Source of the DNA: Rhizobium sp. 32-5/1
GTDB taxonomy: Bacteria; Pseudomonadota; Alphaproteobacteria; Rhizobiales; Rhizobiaceae
Direction: 5' to 3'
Assembly: GCF_029537235.1 (NCBI RefSeq)
Contig: NZ_CP120639.1
Location: 682,001-746,000 of the forward strand
Length of the DNA: 64,000 nt
Every line of letters starts with the position of its first letter. Position 1 is the first letter of the stretch. Below, piece after piece: positions 9,284-18,343 of the stretch. Under the pieces are notes generated by a model. The model ran no database searches. It saw only the letters and a list, made by a program, of their open reading frames with translations, and was not told the origin of the DNA. The position numbers and the translations under genes were made by a program.

Positions 9284-9709
9284 GGGCACGGCGACCTCGT
9301 CTGCATCGTTCCCGAACATCACCGGCTTGCAGAACTCAAACAGATCGGTTTTGTCGACCTTCAGAACGAGATGCTGATCTCCTACCGCGCCGACACCCTG
9401 CCCGGTCGGCTGCTGATCAGCGCCGCCGCGGCCGAAAAGCAGGTCTTCAACCCCTCGATCGAGATCGATATCTCCATCACGGCACTGCCATTCGTTCGGG
9501 ACGGGTTCGGCGTAGCGATCGTCGACGGGCTCTTGCCGTGGGAACAGTTTCCAGGCCTTGTCCGCCGTCCGCTTCAGCAAAGGATTCTCGTACCCATCGC
9601 GCTTTTGACAAGCCCGGATCGTCCGCTGACGGGAAGCCATGTAGCGATGCGCGACGAGCTCCGAGAAGCCTGCGCGTGCGTGCTGAAGGCAAGTGAGCTG
9701 AGAGCCTGA
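9284..9709 (+). pseudogene. LysR-family regulator, C-terminal fragment
   Basis: From GHGDLVCIVPEHHRL onward (9284) the plus strand reads a LysR substrate-binding domain: IGFVDLQNEMLISY, LPFVRDGFGVAIVDGL and LTSPDRPLTGSH, ending at 9709. No helix-turn-helix domain is found upstream; frames before 9284 are broken. In rhizobia such regulators control adjacent opine or amino-acid catabolic genes. It converges with the opine-oxidase-like remnant at 9740-10230, suggesting both came from one decayed catabolic locus. Confidence 0.7.
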
Positions 9710-9739
9710 TCAGGCGTTCCCAGGCGTCGAGGATCCATG

Positions 9740-10230
9740 CGCCGATCGGCAGGGGCCTGACCGGCGCCTGTTCGCGCAACCGGCCCGCCTCGCAGACGCT
9801 TATGCCAGCTTTATCGGCAACGCCGGAAAGCTGGCAATACCGGCCTTGGCAGCGCCCCATCCCGACCCGCGCTAGCGATTTCACCCGGTTCGCCTCGCCA
9901 CCACCATAAACGACGTTTTCGCGCAACTGACGAGCCGTAACGCCTTCGCAGCGACAGACCACCGTCTCGTCCGGTACCGCGCGGACCATGGCGCCCGGCC
10001 AGGGAAACGCGCGTGCCATGGAGCGCGCGAACTACTCGTAACGCTTCAGGCGCCGCAGGTCCGCTCTTGGATCTAGAAAGGCCAGTCCCAAATCGGACGG
10101 GCAAGCGGTCGCGGCAAGCCGGCCCGCGACCTCCGCGCCGTCAGCACCAAGTATCCTCAGACCATCGCCGGCGAGATAAAGCCGGCCCACGAAGAAATAA
10201 GCAAGCTGCTCGCCGAGAAAAACGTCACAT
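9740..10230 (-). pseudogene. Opine oxidase subunit A-like (FAD/[2Fe-2S]) remnant
   Basis: The minus strand encodes the C-terminal part of an OoxA/NoxA-like oxidoreductase: GRLYLAGDGLRILGADGAE (FAD-binding end) followed by a BFD-type iron-sulfur domain with CRCEGVTARQLRE and GMGRCQGRYC. The two parts are in the same frame but separated by an in-frame TAG (RYE stop), consistent with a CAG-to-TAG nonsense change. The N-terminal half is absent. An intact protein would oxidise opines or proline-like amines with a partner subunit. Confidence 0.7.
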
Positions 10231-10437
10231 GGCCGTGGCCGAATTTCCTTGGACTGAAGGATTTTCTGAATGAAGTAAGCGGGAGCGGTGTGCACCAGTG
10301 GCAATGCGCCAGCCCGGCTACCTCTGTTGCCAAAGAGCATTTCTTTTATCTTGCGCTCCACACAGCCTCCCTCATTCATAGCTATGAGCCTCAGCAAGCC
10401 TATCACTGAGCGAGGCGCTGGCCAACGTGGTGACCGC

Positions 10438-10710
10438 CTACCAATTCTCCATCTCTTCCGTCACACTTTGAAGATGCTTGAGAATGCCGTGACGGCGTCG
10501 GCCGACGAAGACGACCGTGCCAACCTGGCGCGTGTCGGCGCCCACCTGGCAAAACAATCTTCTGACTTTGACGCCCGCAACTACGGTTTTGCCCGCCTAA
10601 CCGATCTTGTCGAGGCCTCCGGCATTGTCGATGTAGAGCGAAGCGGCGACAGCCCGAAGATCGTCACGGTCCGCCTGAAGGGGAATGACCCGGCCGAAAG
10701 CCAATCGCTA
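10438..10710 (+). pseudogene. LOTUS/OST-HTH domain fragment (NYN/LabA-type protein C-terminus)
   Basis: Residues from LPILHLFRHTLKMLENAV through VGAHLAKQSSDFDARNYGF and ARLTDLVEASGIVDVE match the OST-HTH/LOTUS domain that ends many bacterial NYN-nuclease (LabA/PIN-like) proteins. The catalytic NYN part is not present upstream. The frame continues into antisense of the HEPN gene, so the true end is probably near 10710. LOTUS domains bind RNA; here it would be an orphan domain or a truncated gene next to another RNase-like protein. Confidence 0.6.
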
Positions 10711-10718
10711 GATTACCA

Positions 10719-11926
10719 TCACTGGCGGCGAATGGCGTTGATCAGACGGGTAGTCTCGGATCTCAGCAAGAGGTCGTCGTCAAGTGTGATGAAACGGGAA
10801 TGCATCGTTGCCAACCTGACTGGAAATAGCCGCTGGAAGGACTCCTGGACATCTTCCTTGCGACCGAAAACGGGTTTAAACACCTTAGTCCAGTTGTCGC
10901 TCTTCTCGATGATCAGTTTGTAGTGCGTGAAATCGGCGTACTCTATCAGCGGCATATCGTCGGCTCCTGCCGCACGCGCCTTTTCCGCTTCGCGTGCCAA
11001 TCGTCTCGCACTACGGGCGGCAACTGATTCATCCACTGATCCCCGAAGGCACCGCTCATTACGGTGACGATGAACGCCCGCACCTCCCTTTCGAACCGAA
11101 TAAGCGTCCGATAAGCGCTGGAATTAAGCTCTACGAAATCATCGTCATCGTCGGCCGGTAGTTCATCTTCCTCGACGGCAAGTCCAGCAATCACAACAGC
11201 TTCATGGTAAGCTGGCTCGGAAAAATGCGTCAGATGCGGGTCAAAGCCCCTGCTGTCGTACAATGCGAGGCGCCCGGCGGCCGTTTCCAGCTCTGCAACG
11301 TTGAAGGTGATCGGATCCCGCCAATCACCAAGTTCGAGCCGCAGACGCGAGGAGACGTCAGCGCTGAACGACAATGCCGATGTGGAAAGGCGACCGACCT
11401 CCTGGAGGTCGATGAAGGACTGGAACGAACGCTTGTGATTGTGGATATCGACCCAGCCAAGTCGCATCGCTGCCATTCGGCTTTCGACCGTCTTCGCACC
11501 CCCGAGCTCGGCTATCGTCGAAGTTATGAGCTTCAAACTTGCGACAGCGCTCGATATTGCCTGTGTATCGGGGAGAAGGAACTGCTGTTGCAGATCGGGC
11601 AGTTGATCTGAGAACTGAGCATGTTGTGCTCGAATGGCGAGCACGTCGCCTTTCCAGTTTGCCTGATCAATCTTGGCAACCGCGCCACTGAGGCCTCGTA
11701 CCCGTTCCGAGATGGCATCGCCGCCCCCGAGGGTCTGGCGCAGCTCCGCAAACATCCTTGTAGCTTCCGTTGAACGAGACGTCAGTTCCTTCATCACGGC
11801 TTGCATATCAGCGCCGGGGTCAAGTCCGCTCGCTACTCTTAGCGTCTCTTGCAGGTCCTTAAGAGGATTTCCTGCCTTTTCAATCTCGCGGCTGAACTCA
11901 AAGAGCTTCTTGAATTCGTCGTTCAT
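10719..11926 (-). CDS. Swt1-type HEPN domain protein (frameshifted)
   Basis: Starts at ATG 11926 and reads about 310 residues, then shifts frame at the AAAA run (TTTT on + at 10981-10984) and ends at 10719; with one extra A the two frames join to about 400 residues. The N-terminal half is coiled-coil-like. The C-terminal part (ADFTHYKLIIEKSDNW, then VFGRKEDVQESFQRLFPVR) matches the Swt1-like HEPN domain. RLATMH fits the HEPN RNase motif R-x4-H. HEPN proteins often act as RNA-cleaving toxins or defence effectors; a cognate partner is not evident, although the LOTUS fragment converges on its 3' end. Whether it is intact depends on the homopolymer base. Confidence 0.7.
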
Positions 11927-12130
11927 TGGCGCCCACCATTGAGGTACATCCTATTCAGTTTTGAATCTGCGCCACGCGTCCTATAAAGGTCTCCGTGAGG
12001 TTCAGGATAACGCTGCAGTTTATGATCTTTGGAGGGATTGATAGCCCGCCGTGCTGCGAAATTATATTTCCTCCGAAGGGTAGCAAAGTTACGGTGCGTT
12101 CCTGCTAGGCTAACGGTAATTCGAGTACGG

Positions 12131-12436
12131 TGTTGTTTTGCATTTAATCGTGAGATTCCAGTCCTAACAGTTTCAACAAGATAGCCCGGCACTTAATTTG
12201 AGACTTGGCATTTAATTTGAGATTCTGGCTTCACTTTTTGGCACTTAATGTGAGATTCGCCGCCGGGAAAAGACGGTGGCCTACGGCCAAGCTTCCATCA
12301 GAAAATTCCCTATATTACAGATGGTTATCGCCGAACCAGAAGGCGTTTGGCACGGGCAATCACACCGACTAATCTCAAATTAGGTGCCAACACCAGTCTG
12401 AACGGGCGCATTCTTACCGTTAAATGCCCAACGACA
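12131..12436 (+). mobile_element. 306-bp MITE-like element, copy 1
   Basis: This segment is repeated at 30263-30568 with the same length and orientation and roughly 90% identity by eye. Its ends are imperfect inverted repeats: left TGTTGTTTTGCATTTAAT, right (reverse strand) TGTCGTTGGGCATTTAAC. Inside are further copies of a 17-18-bp unit resembling GCAYTTAATNTGAGATT: direct at 12140, 12189, 12208 and 12241, inverted at 12371-12388 and 12410-12428. Ends starting TGT and carrying arrays of binding sites resemble Mu/Tn7/Tn5053-type transposons. No coding sequence inside and no matching 5-bp target duplication seen. Confidence 0.75.
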
Positions 12437-13018
12437 CCGAGCGACGGCAGCTTGCTAGCCGACCCCGACAGAGGGTTGATCGACGGAGATCCGGACCTGG
12501 TCCAGGACGCCATCGATGAAGAGCGGGATTGGTTTGCTTCGGAGGGCCAGGTGGTGTTCGGCACAGGCCTTCACCTGCACCACAGCTACAGCGTCAACTA
12601 GACATGTTTTCCGCCAAGCACCGGGCATGTGTTCAGCGGCGACCGGCACGTTCCTGATCGGCAATCGCCTTGACGACCTCGAAGTCCATCTCGGCACGCG
12701 GTTCGATGCGGCGACTTCGCTGGCAACCTTGGCCCATATGTGGACGGCCCCCTACCTGCAAGAATTTATTTCGAATGATTTGATCGGATCGCTTGCGTTC
12801 ATATGTCCGGCCTGTTGGTGCGTTCGCACATGAACGCTGGCCAAGATGGGTTCCGCACCACGAGTTCCAAACAATGCCTCGACCACATGGGCCATTGGGC
12901 CAAACGGAGTGTCTCGCGTCTCGGATCGATCGATCATACCATCTGTCGTTCTCTTGCAAGTTCACGTATCAGCGCACGGTAACTTCTGTATCATGCTCAC
13001 CGTGGCCGACTGAGTTCT
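12437..13018. other. Region between MITE-like element and IS110, no clear gene
   Basis: About 580 bases. Frames are open for up to 110 codons on both strands but none shows a family I recognise; it may be degenerate flanking sequence of the mobile elements. Confidence 0.3.
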
Positions 13019-14062
13019 TCACGCCGCACAGGCCGGCGCCGACCGAGTCGCATTGCCCCTGTATGCCTCTCCGGTCACCATCATCTTCCAGGCAATGCGG
13101 GCGACCTTGTTCGCCAGCGCGACAGCCACCAGCTTGGGAGCCTTGCGCTTGAGTAATTCCATGAGCCATGGCGAGCCGTTTTTGCCGCGTCCCACTCTCA
13201 CATGGCGAAGCAACGCGGTCGCACCCAACACCAGCGTCTTTCGCAGCACCTCATCCCCGGCTCTCGTGATAACCCCAAGCCTGACCTTGCCAGCGGTCGA
13301 ATGGTCCCTTGGTGTCAGCCCCATCCACGCGGCGAACTGCCTTCCGGAGGCGAACTGTTTCGGCGCCGGCGCCTTCATCACCAGCAGCACCGCACCGATC
13401 GGGCCAACCCCCGGTATCTGAGCAAGCCGGCGGCAGCATTCGTTATTGCGATACCAAGCCATCAGCCTTGCATCCACCGCTTTCAGACGCTCGTTCGCCT
13501 GCGCGAACTCCGCAGCCAGGGACGCGAACAAATCGCGCGCCAGATCAGGAACGAAACCGTCCGCCATGATGCGTTCCAGCAGCAGCGAGATATGGCTTAT
13601 TCCCTTGGCCGCGGTCAGCCCGAACTCGGCCGCATAGCCTCGGATCATATTGGCAAGTGCCGTCTGCGCCGCGACAGCGCGCTCGCGCATGCCAACCAGC
13701 ATCAGTATGGCCTGCTGATCCGCGCTTTTCGTCGGAACGAACCGCATCGTCGGACGACTCATCGCCTCGCATAGTGCCTCGGCATCAGCGGCGTCGTTTT
13801 TTCCGCGTTTGACATAAGGCTTCACGAGCTGCGGCGCGATCAGCTTCACCTCATGCCCCAGCGAAGTCAGCAGCCGGGCCCAGTGATGCGAGGCACCGCA
13901 GGCTTCGATCGCAATCACCGTCGACGGGCATTTTGTGAAGTAATCCACCATTTCCTTGCGGCGCATCTTCTTGCGCAGGACCGGTTGCTCGGCAGCATTC
14001 ACCCCATGCAATTGAAAGACACTCTTTGACGTATCCATACCGATACGGATAATCTGTTCCAC
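13019..14062 (-). mobile_element. IS110-family transposase (IS110/IS1111 group)
   Basis: A complete 347-residue transposase read on the minus strand from ATG 14062. The N-terminal DEDD RuvC-like domain starts IGMDTSKSVFQLHG and has IAIEACGASHHW and KNDAADAEAL; the C-terminal transposase_20 domain has LAQIPGVGPIGAVLL and AAWMGLTPRDHSTAGK with the conserved serine region. IS110 elements lack terminal inverted repeats and target duplications, so exact ends cannot be set; they probably lie just outside about 12960 and 14100. The gene looks intact and the element may be active. Confidence 0.92.
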
Positions 14063-14093
14063 GGACCGCTCCTTTGTTTGAGATCTTCAACGA

Positions 14094-14340
14094 CTAAACT
14101 TGGCACATTTCGATGCCGTTCGGAGGCCGTCCACCCCAACAATGCCAGTATTCACCGGCATTCCCTTGTGCTCGGCTGCGGGCGGCTCTTCGCTGCGCCT
14201 CGTAATAGGCACGTCCGTTGCGGCAAGCCGCCTGGCATCTGCCCGCCAACGGCGGCGGATGGCTCGCCGATGTTCGATCCATTGCCGTAAGAATCCAATC
14301 ACCACCAGCTCACTTTTGCATCTTGATGCAGGCTGCTTAG
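14094..14340 (-). pseudogene. Small hypothetical protein, frameshifted
   Basis: Two minus frames together resemble a short rhizobial hypothetical protein rich in Arg and Ala: VVIGFLRQWIEHRRAIRRRW in one frame and AYYEAQRRAARSRAQGNAGEYWH in the other. Neither frame alone covers both halves. No function can be given. It abuts the IS110 element and may have been damaged by its insertion. Confidence 0.4.
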
Positions 14341-14359
14341 CTCGACGCGAAATGCTGCG

Positions 14360-14484
14360 ATGACTCACGACACCAAAGACGCGTTATGACTCATCATCAA
14401 AAACGCTTATTGAATCATCACCTTGAACGTGTATTGACTCGACGTTAAAAACGCGGATATAAACGACATCAAAAACGTGCAATG
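14360..14484 (+). repeat. Five degenerate 24-26-bp tandem repeats upstream of the AbiEi-like/Fic pair
   Basis: Units start near 14360, 14386, 14412, 14436 and 14461. A consensus is GACTCATCATCAAAAACGCG followed by TATT; units 2 and 1 share ATGACTCA, and all keep the AACG core. The array ends about 15 bases before the first possible start (14501) and 70 before the preferred start (14555), so it covers the promoter. It may be an operator array for autoregulation by the AbiEi-like protein. Confidence 0.6.
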
Positions 14485-14554
14485 ATGCAGGCATTGCCTT
14501 ATGAGACGCGGCATTGTGAGTTCGCGCAAGAACAACGAGGTCGTGAGAACCAAA

Positions 14555-15406
14555 ATGGCTACACCAAATGAAAAGTTGGCTGACGCCCTGCAAGCCCTCA
14601 AAACATTGCAGGATGGCGGGCGTCGAATATTCAAGTCCGACGAGTTCAGCCGACTACACCGAGAGCGCCTTACACGGAGCGGATTTCTCCAAGAAGTCAT
14701 CCGCGGCTGGCAAATGTCAACGGGACCCCAGTCCCAAGACGGCGACACAACCCTTTGGTACGCTTCATTCTGGGAGTTCTGCTCCCTCTACTGCAACGAC
14801 CGCTTTGGACGGGAATGGCATCTGTCACCGGAACAATCGATGCTACTCCACGCAGAAGCAACTGCGATTCCGCCCCAGGTGATTGTCAACAGTCCAAAGG
14901 CAACGGGCAACAATTTATCACTGCTTTTTGGCACATCCATCTACGATCTCAAGACCAAGCAAATACCACCGCGCGAGGATCTCGTCGAGAAAAACGGATT
15001 GAGGTTCTATACTGCGGACGCCGCCCTGGTAAAAGTTGCTGAAGCGTTTTTTCAAAGATCACCTATCGAAGCCCAGATCGTGCTGAAATCCATGCGCGAT
15101 GTGTCGGGTGTCCTCGGTCGATTACTCGACGGAGGGCATTCGGCCGTGGCAGGCCGTCTGGCCGGGGCATTTCGGCGCATAGGAAAAGGCGAGTTCGCCG
15201 ACGATATCTTGAAAACGATGAAAGGCGCGATGTACGACGTTAGAGAGACCGACCCGTTCGATCAAAACCAGCAAGTCTCCACCTTAGCTGTCGGTGGATC
15301 TCCCATTGTGGCGCGTCTCAATGCTATATGGGAAAGCCAGCGTCAGGCGGTCCTCGATGTTTTTCCTGCTGCACCCGGACTTCCTCGGACACCACCGAAT
15401 TCATGA
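14555..15406 (+). CDS. AbiEi-like putative antitoxin/regulator N-terminal to Fic
   Basis: About 283 residues from ATG 14555 (GAGAA upstream); ATG 14501 is an alternative. The start resembles a winged-helix segment (RRIFKSDEFSRLHRERL, then GFLQEVIRGWQM), followed by a larger domain with WHLSPEQSMLLHAE and EAFFQRSPIEAQIVL like type IV TA AbiEi proteins; this assignment is by resemblance only. Its TGA overlaps the ATG of the Fic gene (ATGA at 15403-15406). I recall related single-chain proteins in which this region and the Fic domain are fused; if so, one missing base between about 15360 and 15402 has split the gene here. It could neutralise or regulate the Fic enzyme. Confidence 0.6.
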   Translation: MATPNEKLADALQALKTLQDGGRRIFKSDEFSRLHRERLTRSGFLQEVIRGWQMSTGPQSQDGDTTLWYASFWEFCSLYCNDRFGREWHLSPEQSMLLHAEATAIPPQVIVNSPKATGNNLSLLFGTSIYDLKTKQIPPREDLVEKNGLRFYTADAALVKVAEAFFQRSPIEAQIVLKSMRDVSGVLGRLLDGGHSAVAGRLAGAFRRIGKGEFADDILKTMKGAMYDVRETDPFDQNQQVSTLAVGGSPIVARLNAIWESQRQAVLDVFPAAPGLPRTPPNS

Positions 15407-16092
15407 AATCGGTCGAGGACATATACAAGAACGACGCATACCATTCACTTTCGATCGAAGGGTACAGCGTTACTCCGGAACTCATTGATCGCGTGCGCGC
15501 TGGTAGGTGGGATCCGGATGTGGATCAGCAGGATAGGCAAAACCGGGACGCCCTGGCAGCACGCGGTTATTGGCAGGCATTTCAGAGCGTGAAGGAATCT
15601 GTTGCTGAGATTCTCCGCGGCGCACCGGCAGGAGCCGTTATCCGTAAGCAACATAGGGATTGGTACCGCGAACTGTTCGGCCCCTCGGTCGCCGCAGGTA
15701 TTCTGAAACCCAGCGCCCTCGCGGGCCATCGAAACCACCCTGTATATCTCCGCGGATCATGGCATGTACCACCGCGTTCCGAAGCAGTTTCGGATGGAAT
15801 GGAGACCCTGTTCGATCTACTGGAGAAGGAAAGCGAGCCAGCGGTTAGGGCAGTCCTTGGCCACTGGTTGATAGGCTATGTTCATCCCTATCCTGACGGC
15901 AACGGACGGATGGCGCGCTTCCTGATGAACGCCATGTTCGCCTCGGGTGGGTTTCCATGGGCAGTGGTTAGGGTTGAGGATCGGTCAACTTATTTGGCCG
16001 GCCTCGAACAGGCGAGCATCCACATGAACGTCAAACCGTTCGCGGAATTCATCGCGGAGCGCACCTCTTGGTCGATGAGTAAGGCACTCTAA
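15403..16092 (+). CDS. Fic-domain AMP-transferase-like protein
   Basis: A 229-residue reading frame whose first in-frame ATG (15403) overlaps the preceding stop. The Fic active-site motif is complete: HPYPDGNGRMAR (around residue 165), with catalytic His and the anion-binding loop. Upstream is YHSLSIEGYSVT, matching the inhibitory-helix type (S/T)xxxE(G/N) found N-terminal to class II Fic domains: SIEG here. Fic proteins transfer AMP or another nucleotide part onto target proteins, often as toxins. It is either a separate cistron coupled to the AbiEi-like gene or the C-terminal half of a frameshifted fusion. Confidence 0.85.
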   Translation: MKSVEDIYKNDAYHSLSIEGYSVTPELIDRVRAGRWDPDVDQQDRQNRDALAARGYWQAFQSVKESVAEILRGAPAGAVIRKQHRDWYRELFGPSVAAGILKPSALAGHRNHPVYLRGSWHVPPRSEAVSDGMETLFDLLEKESEPAVRAVLGHWLIGYVHPYPDGNGRMARFLMNAMFASGGFPWAVVRVEDRSTYLAGLEQASIHMNVKPFAEFIAERTSWSMSKAL

Positions 16093-16102
16093 AATCATCG
16101 AT

Positions 16103-16132
16103 CGCCTTGAAGGGAATTGAACCCGTAATCCC
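16103..16132 (-). repeat. tRNA T-arm-like repeat, copy 1
   Basis: CGCCTTGAAGGGAATTGAAC followed by CCGTAATCCC. Read on the minus strand it resembles a tRNA T-arm and acceptor 3' side (GGGTTCAATTCCC). Similar sequences occur at 26037, 32600 and 54280. No complete tRNA cloverleaf was found around it. Confidence 0.45.
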
Positions 16133-16272
16133 AGTCTGGCCGACACCTGAAATCTACAAGCCTTTGAACAAACGAGCTTTCAAGCCAGCATCCGTCAAAA
16201 ACTGTACCGGCTCCTGCTTTTATGAATCTTGAGCTTCGCCGGACACAGGACGAATTTTGCCCGGATTCCCGA

Positions 16273-16578
16273 TTATTCTAGGAAAGGTATCTGTCGATAC
16301 AGAAGCAGAACAGTGACGAATGTGACAAATCCAATAACGGTCAGGCCGACGGCCCGCATAGAAGCTGGACCGCCGCGATGAATTAACGCGGCCGTAAAAG
16401 CGCACAGCGACCAACCGGCTGTGACTATGATCAACAGCCAGGAATATAGAAACGGACCAAGATCATAGCCGCCACCGCCGATAGATGCTCCAGAGTTCGT
16501 ATCGATCTGAACTGCGATCAACGAAACAACGGGTACGGCGAGTGCAGAGATCCATACCCAAAACGTCCTGTTTTTCAT
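16273..16578 (-). CDS. Small integral membrane protein, unknown function
   Basis: A 101-residue protein with three or four hydrophobic stretches: WISALAVPVVSLIAV, FLYSWLLIIVTAGWSLCAF and VGLTVIGFVTFVTVLLLY. No family recognised. It follows the Fic gene on the opposite strand and is followed by the SyrB-like genes; no operon is evident. Confidence 0.6.
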   Translation of the reverse strand: MKNRTFWVWISALAVPVVSLIAVQIDTNSGASIGGGGYDLGPFLYSWLLIIVTAGWSLCAFTAALIHRGGPASMRAVGLTVIGFVTFVTVLLLYRQIPFLE

Positions 16579-16716
16579 CAGAGGTCACCCAGTCCATGAA
16601 CGCAGTTGCCCGTCAGATGAGGAGGTATGACTAAAGAGATATGCCGCAGCAATGCATTTGATCCTGTCTGTGGATTTCCGATTGGCATTTTGCACAGACA
16701 GCGACATCGTAAATGA

Positions 16717-17265
16717 TCAGCGCTCGAAACGCGCCAGCATCCTCTTTAACTGAGCGTTCTGCAGTCGCAGCTTGCCGGCCAACTGGGTCCGGAGTACGGC
16801 GATCTCTTCATCAAGGCTGACCATTTTGTCGGAAGCGGAGGCAGCGACTGGAGAGACCTGCAACACGACCGCGGCCGCTTCAACCTTTTGGGGCCGAGTT
16901 CTCCGCTCGGCGCGCGTGGTTTTTGCAGTCTCTTCGACCTTAGCAACGACTGCGCCGAAATCCAGCAGGACGGTACCAGAGGCTGGTTCCAAATTGTCGC
17001 TGTCGTTTTCCTCGATGCCTGCAGCATCGCTGCGGGTTTGATCGGATGGTTCAGGCGCGATCGGAACCGCATCAGATCGATCGACAGGCTGCGGTTGTTC
17101 CCCTACGAGGTGATCGGCAATATGCCCGCTCTCCTCGACTGTGGTTTCGGTCGGACCCGCTATCGCCAGGACGTCCGGTCTGACGGCTTCGATCGCGCTG
17201 TCGTCCTGCTTTGGCTGGCGTCGCAGCGACACAAGTCTGGCAAGAAATTTCCAGGGAGACGCCAT
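16717..17265 (-). CDS. SyrB-like protein
   Basis: A 182-residue protein beginning MASPWKFLARLVSLRR, preceded by GAGG about 12 bases upstream. The middle is acidic and low-complexity; the C-terminus (SLDEEIAVLRTQLAGKLRLQ then NAQLKRMLARFER) is a short coiled coil resembling the end of SyrB proteins of Sinorhizobium. SyrB represses syrM and symbiotic genes in S. meliloti; that role cannot be transferred here. It lies downstream of a second SyrB-type gene in the same direction. Confidence 0.65.
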   Translation of the reverse strand: MASPWKFLARLVSLRRQPKQDDSAIEAVRPDVLAIAGPTETTVEESGHIADHLVGEQPQPVDRSDAVPIAPEPSDQTRSDAAGIEENDSDNLEPASGTVLLDFGAVVAKVEETAKTTRAERRTRPQKVEAAAVVLQVSPVAASASDKMVSLDEEIAVLRTQLAGKLRLQNAQLKRMLARFER

Positions 17266-17395
17266 TTATTCGACCTCGCGGTGAATCCCGCAGGAAGGTT
17301 GCGAGTGGATAGTTTGGCGGCGGCTGTGACCGCCCACCAGAATATATGTCTCGTTGGCATGCAAATGCGGCCAGCGATGGGCCGCCAGTTGTTTC

Positions 17396-17826
17396 TCAAT
17401 CGAGCTTGAGGCGCTTGCGCAGATCGGCATTTTCCGCACGGAGCTTTTCGGCCAGCAGCTTGCGCAGCCTCTGGTTCTCTTCTTCCAACTGCAGGAGATC
17501 GGCCATCTCGTCACTCGCCTCTGCTGCAGCTGTCGGCAGCGCAGGTGCCGTCGGTGCTAAAGGAGCCGCCGGTAAGGCCATCGGAGCGCGTTTCACAGGT
17601 GCAAGCTTTGCGGTACCAGTACCTTCGATCGACTTGGCCTTGCGTCCGCGCTTCTGTTTCTCGGGAGCGCCGGCAGAAGTACCGGCTGGTTCCACTGCAT
17701 CAGTGACCGAGGCGCCCTGCGGACTCACCTTTTTGCGCGCGGCTGGTGCTGCTTTTTCGGCATGATTGGCGTTTCCGCAACCGACGGCGCATCAGTCGTG
17801 GTCATCGTATCGTTTTCGTCGGCCAT
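17396..17826 (-). CDS. SyrB-family regulator (frameshifted)
   Basis: Starts at ATG 17826 behind GAGGAG. The N-terminus MADENDTMTTTDAPSVAETP and the C-terminus (EMADLLQLEEENQRLRKLLA then ENADLRKRLKLD) are those of SyrB/SyrB2-like proteins: basic, Ala/Pro-rich, with RGRKAKS in the middle and a C-terminal coiled coil. The frame breaks at a run of five A (T on + at 17730-17734); one more A restores RAKKVSPQG and a protein of about 143 residues. So it is probably intact in reality. Role in regulation of symbiosis or surface genes is inferred only from the name-giving family. Confidence 0.75.
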
Positions 17827-18343
17827 GATCTTCTCCTCGGTCACTGTTGTAGTTTTGTGCTGCCCAGTCGGCGGTGTCAACAAAGGTCTAGCTGGCGCAG
17901 CTTTCGATACAGACAGTTCTCTGGCGGAACCATCTGCTCGCCCACTCGACAAAAATGACACCGCGTCGTCCTCGACATCGCGTGCAACGGACTTGAGATC
18001 GATCTCGCCCCAGATCGAGCTCGACTTCGGGTCGGGTTTCTGTCGACCGGATTTGTATTCGACGACGAAACTGCGTTGGACTGTTGGTTTCCACGCGGAA
18101 CTGAGCCAGTGCCCCACTTCGACGATTACACTGAGTGCCGGCAACAGTCCCGCACCGAGAGCTGGGGGTCAGCCTATGAAGTGGCGAATGTTTCTTTTGG
18201 GCATTGGTTGTGGAGGCTTGTTGCTCCCAGCAGATTGTTTCCCGGCGTCAGGACTAAAGTTGCGCTGAAAGTTCAATCTGTTCCAAAACCCCGATCAGGC
18301 AATCTCCGATATTGGCACCCACAACGAGGCTTATGGGTGTCCG
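17827..18343. other. Intergenic region between syrB-like gene and hutC, no clear gene
   Basis: About 520 bases. A plus-strand frame (to 18268) contains MKWRMFLLGIGCGGLLLPAD from ATG near 18178, which looks like a short lipoprotein-type signal, but the frame is only about 30 codons and unsupported. The promoter of the syrB-like gene must lie at its left end. Confidence 0.3.

Noticed and set aside
14360..14484. CRISPR array
   Set aside because: Units are contiguous degenerate tandem repeats without spacers, only five copies, and no cas genes are present.
16103..16132. Complete tRNA gene
   Set aside because: Only a T-arm/acceptor-like half is visible here and at the three similar places; no D-arm, anticodon arm or matching 5' acceptor side.
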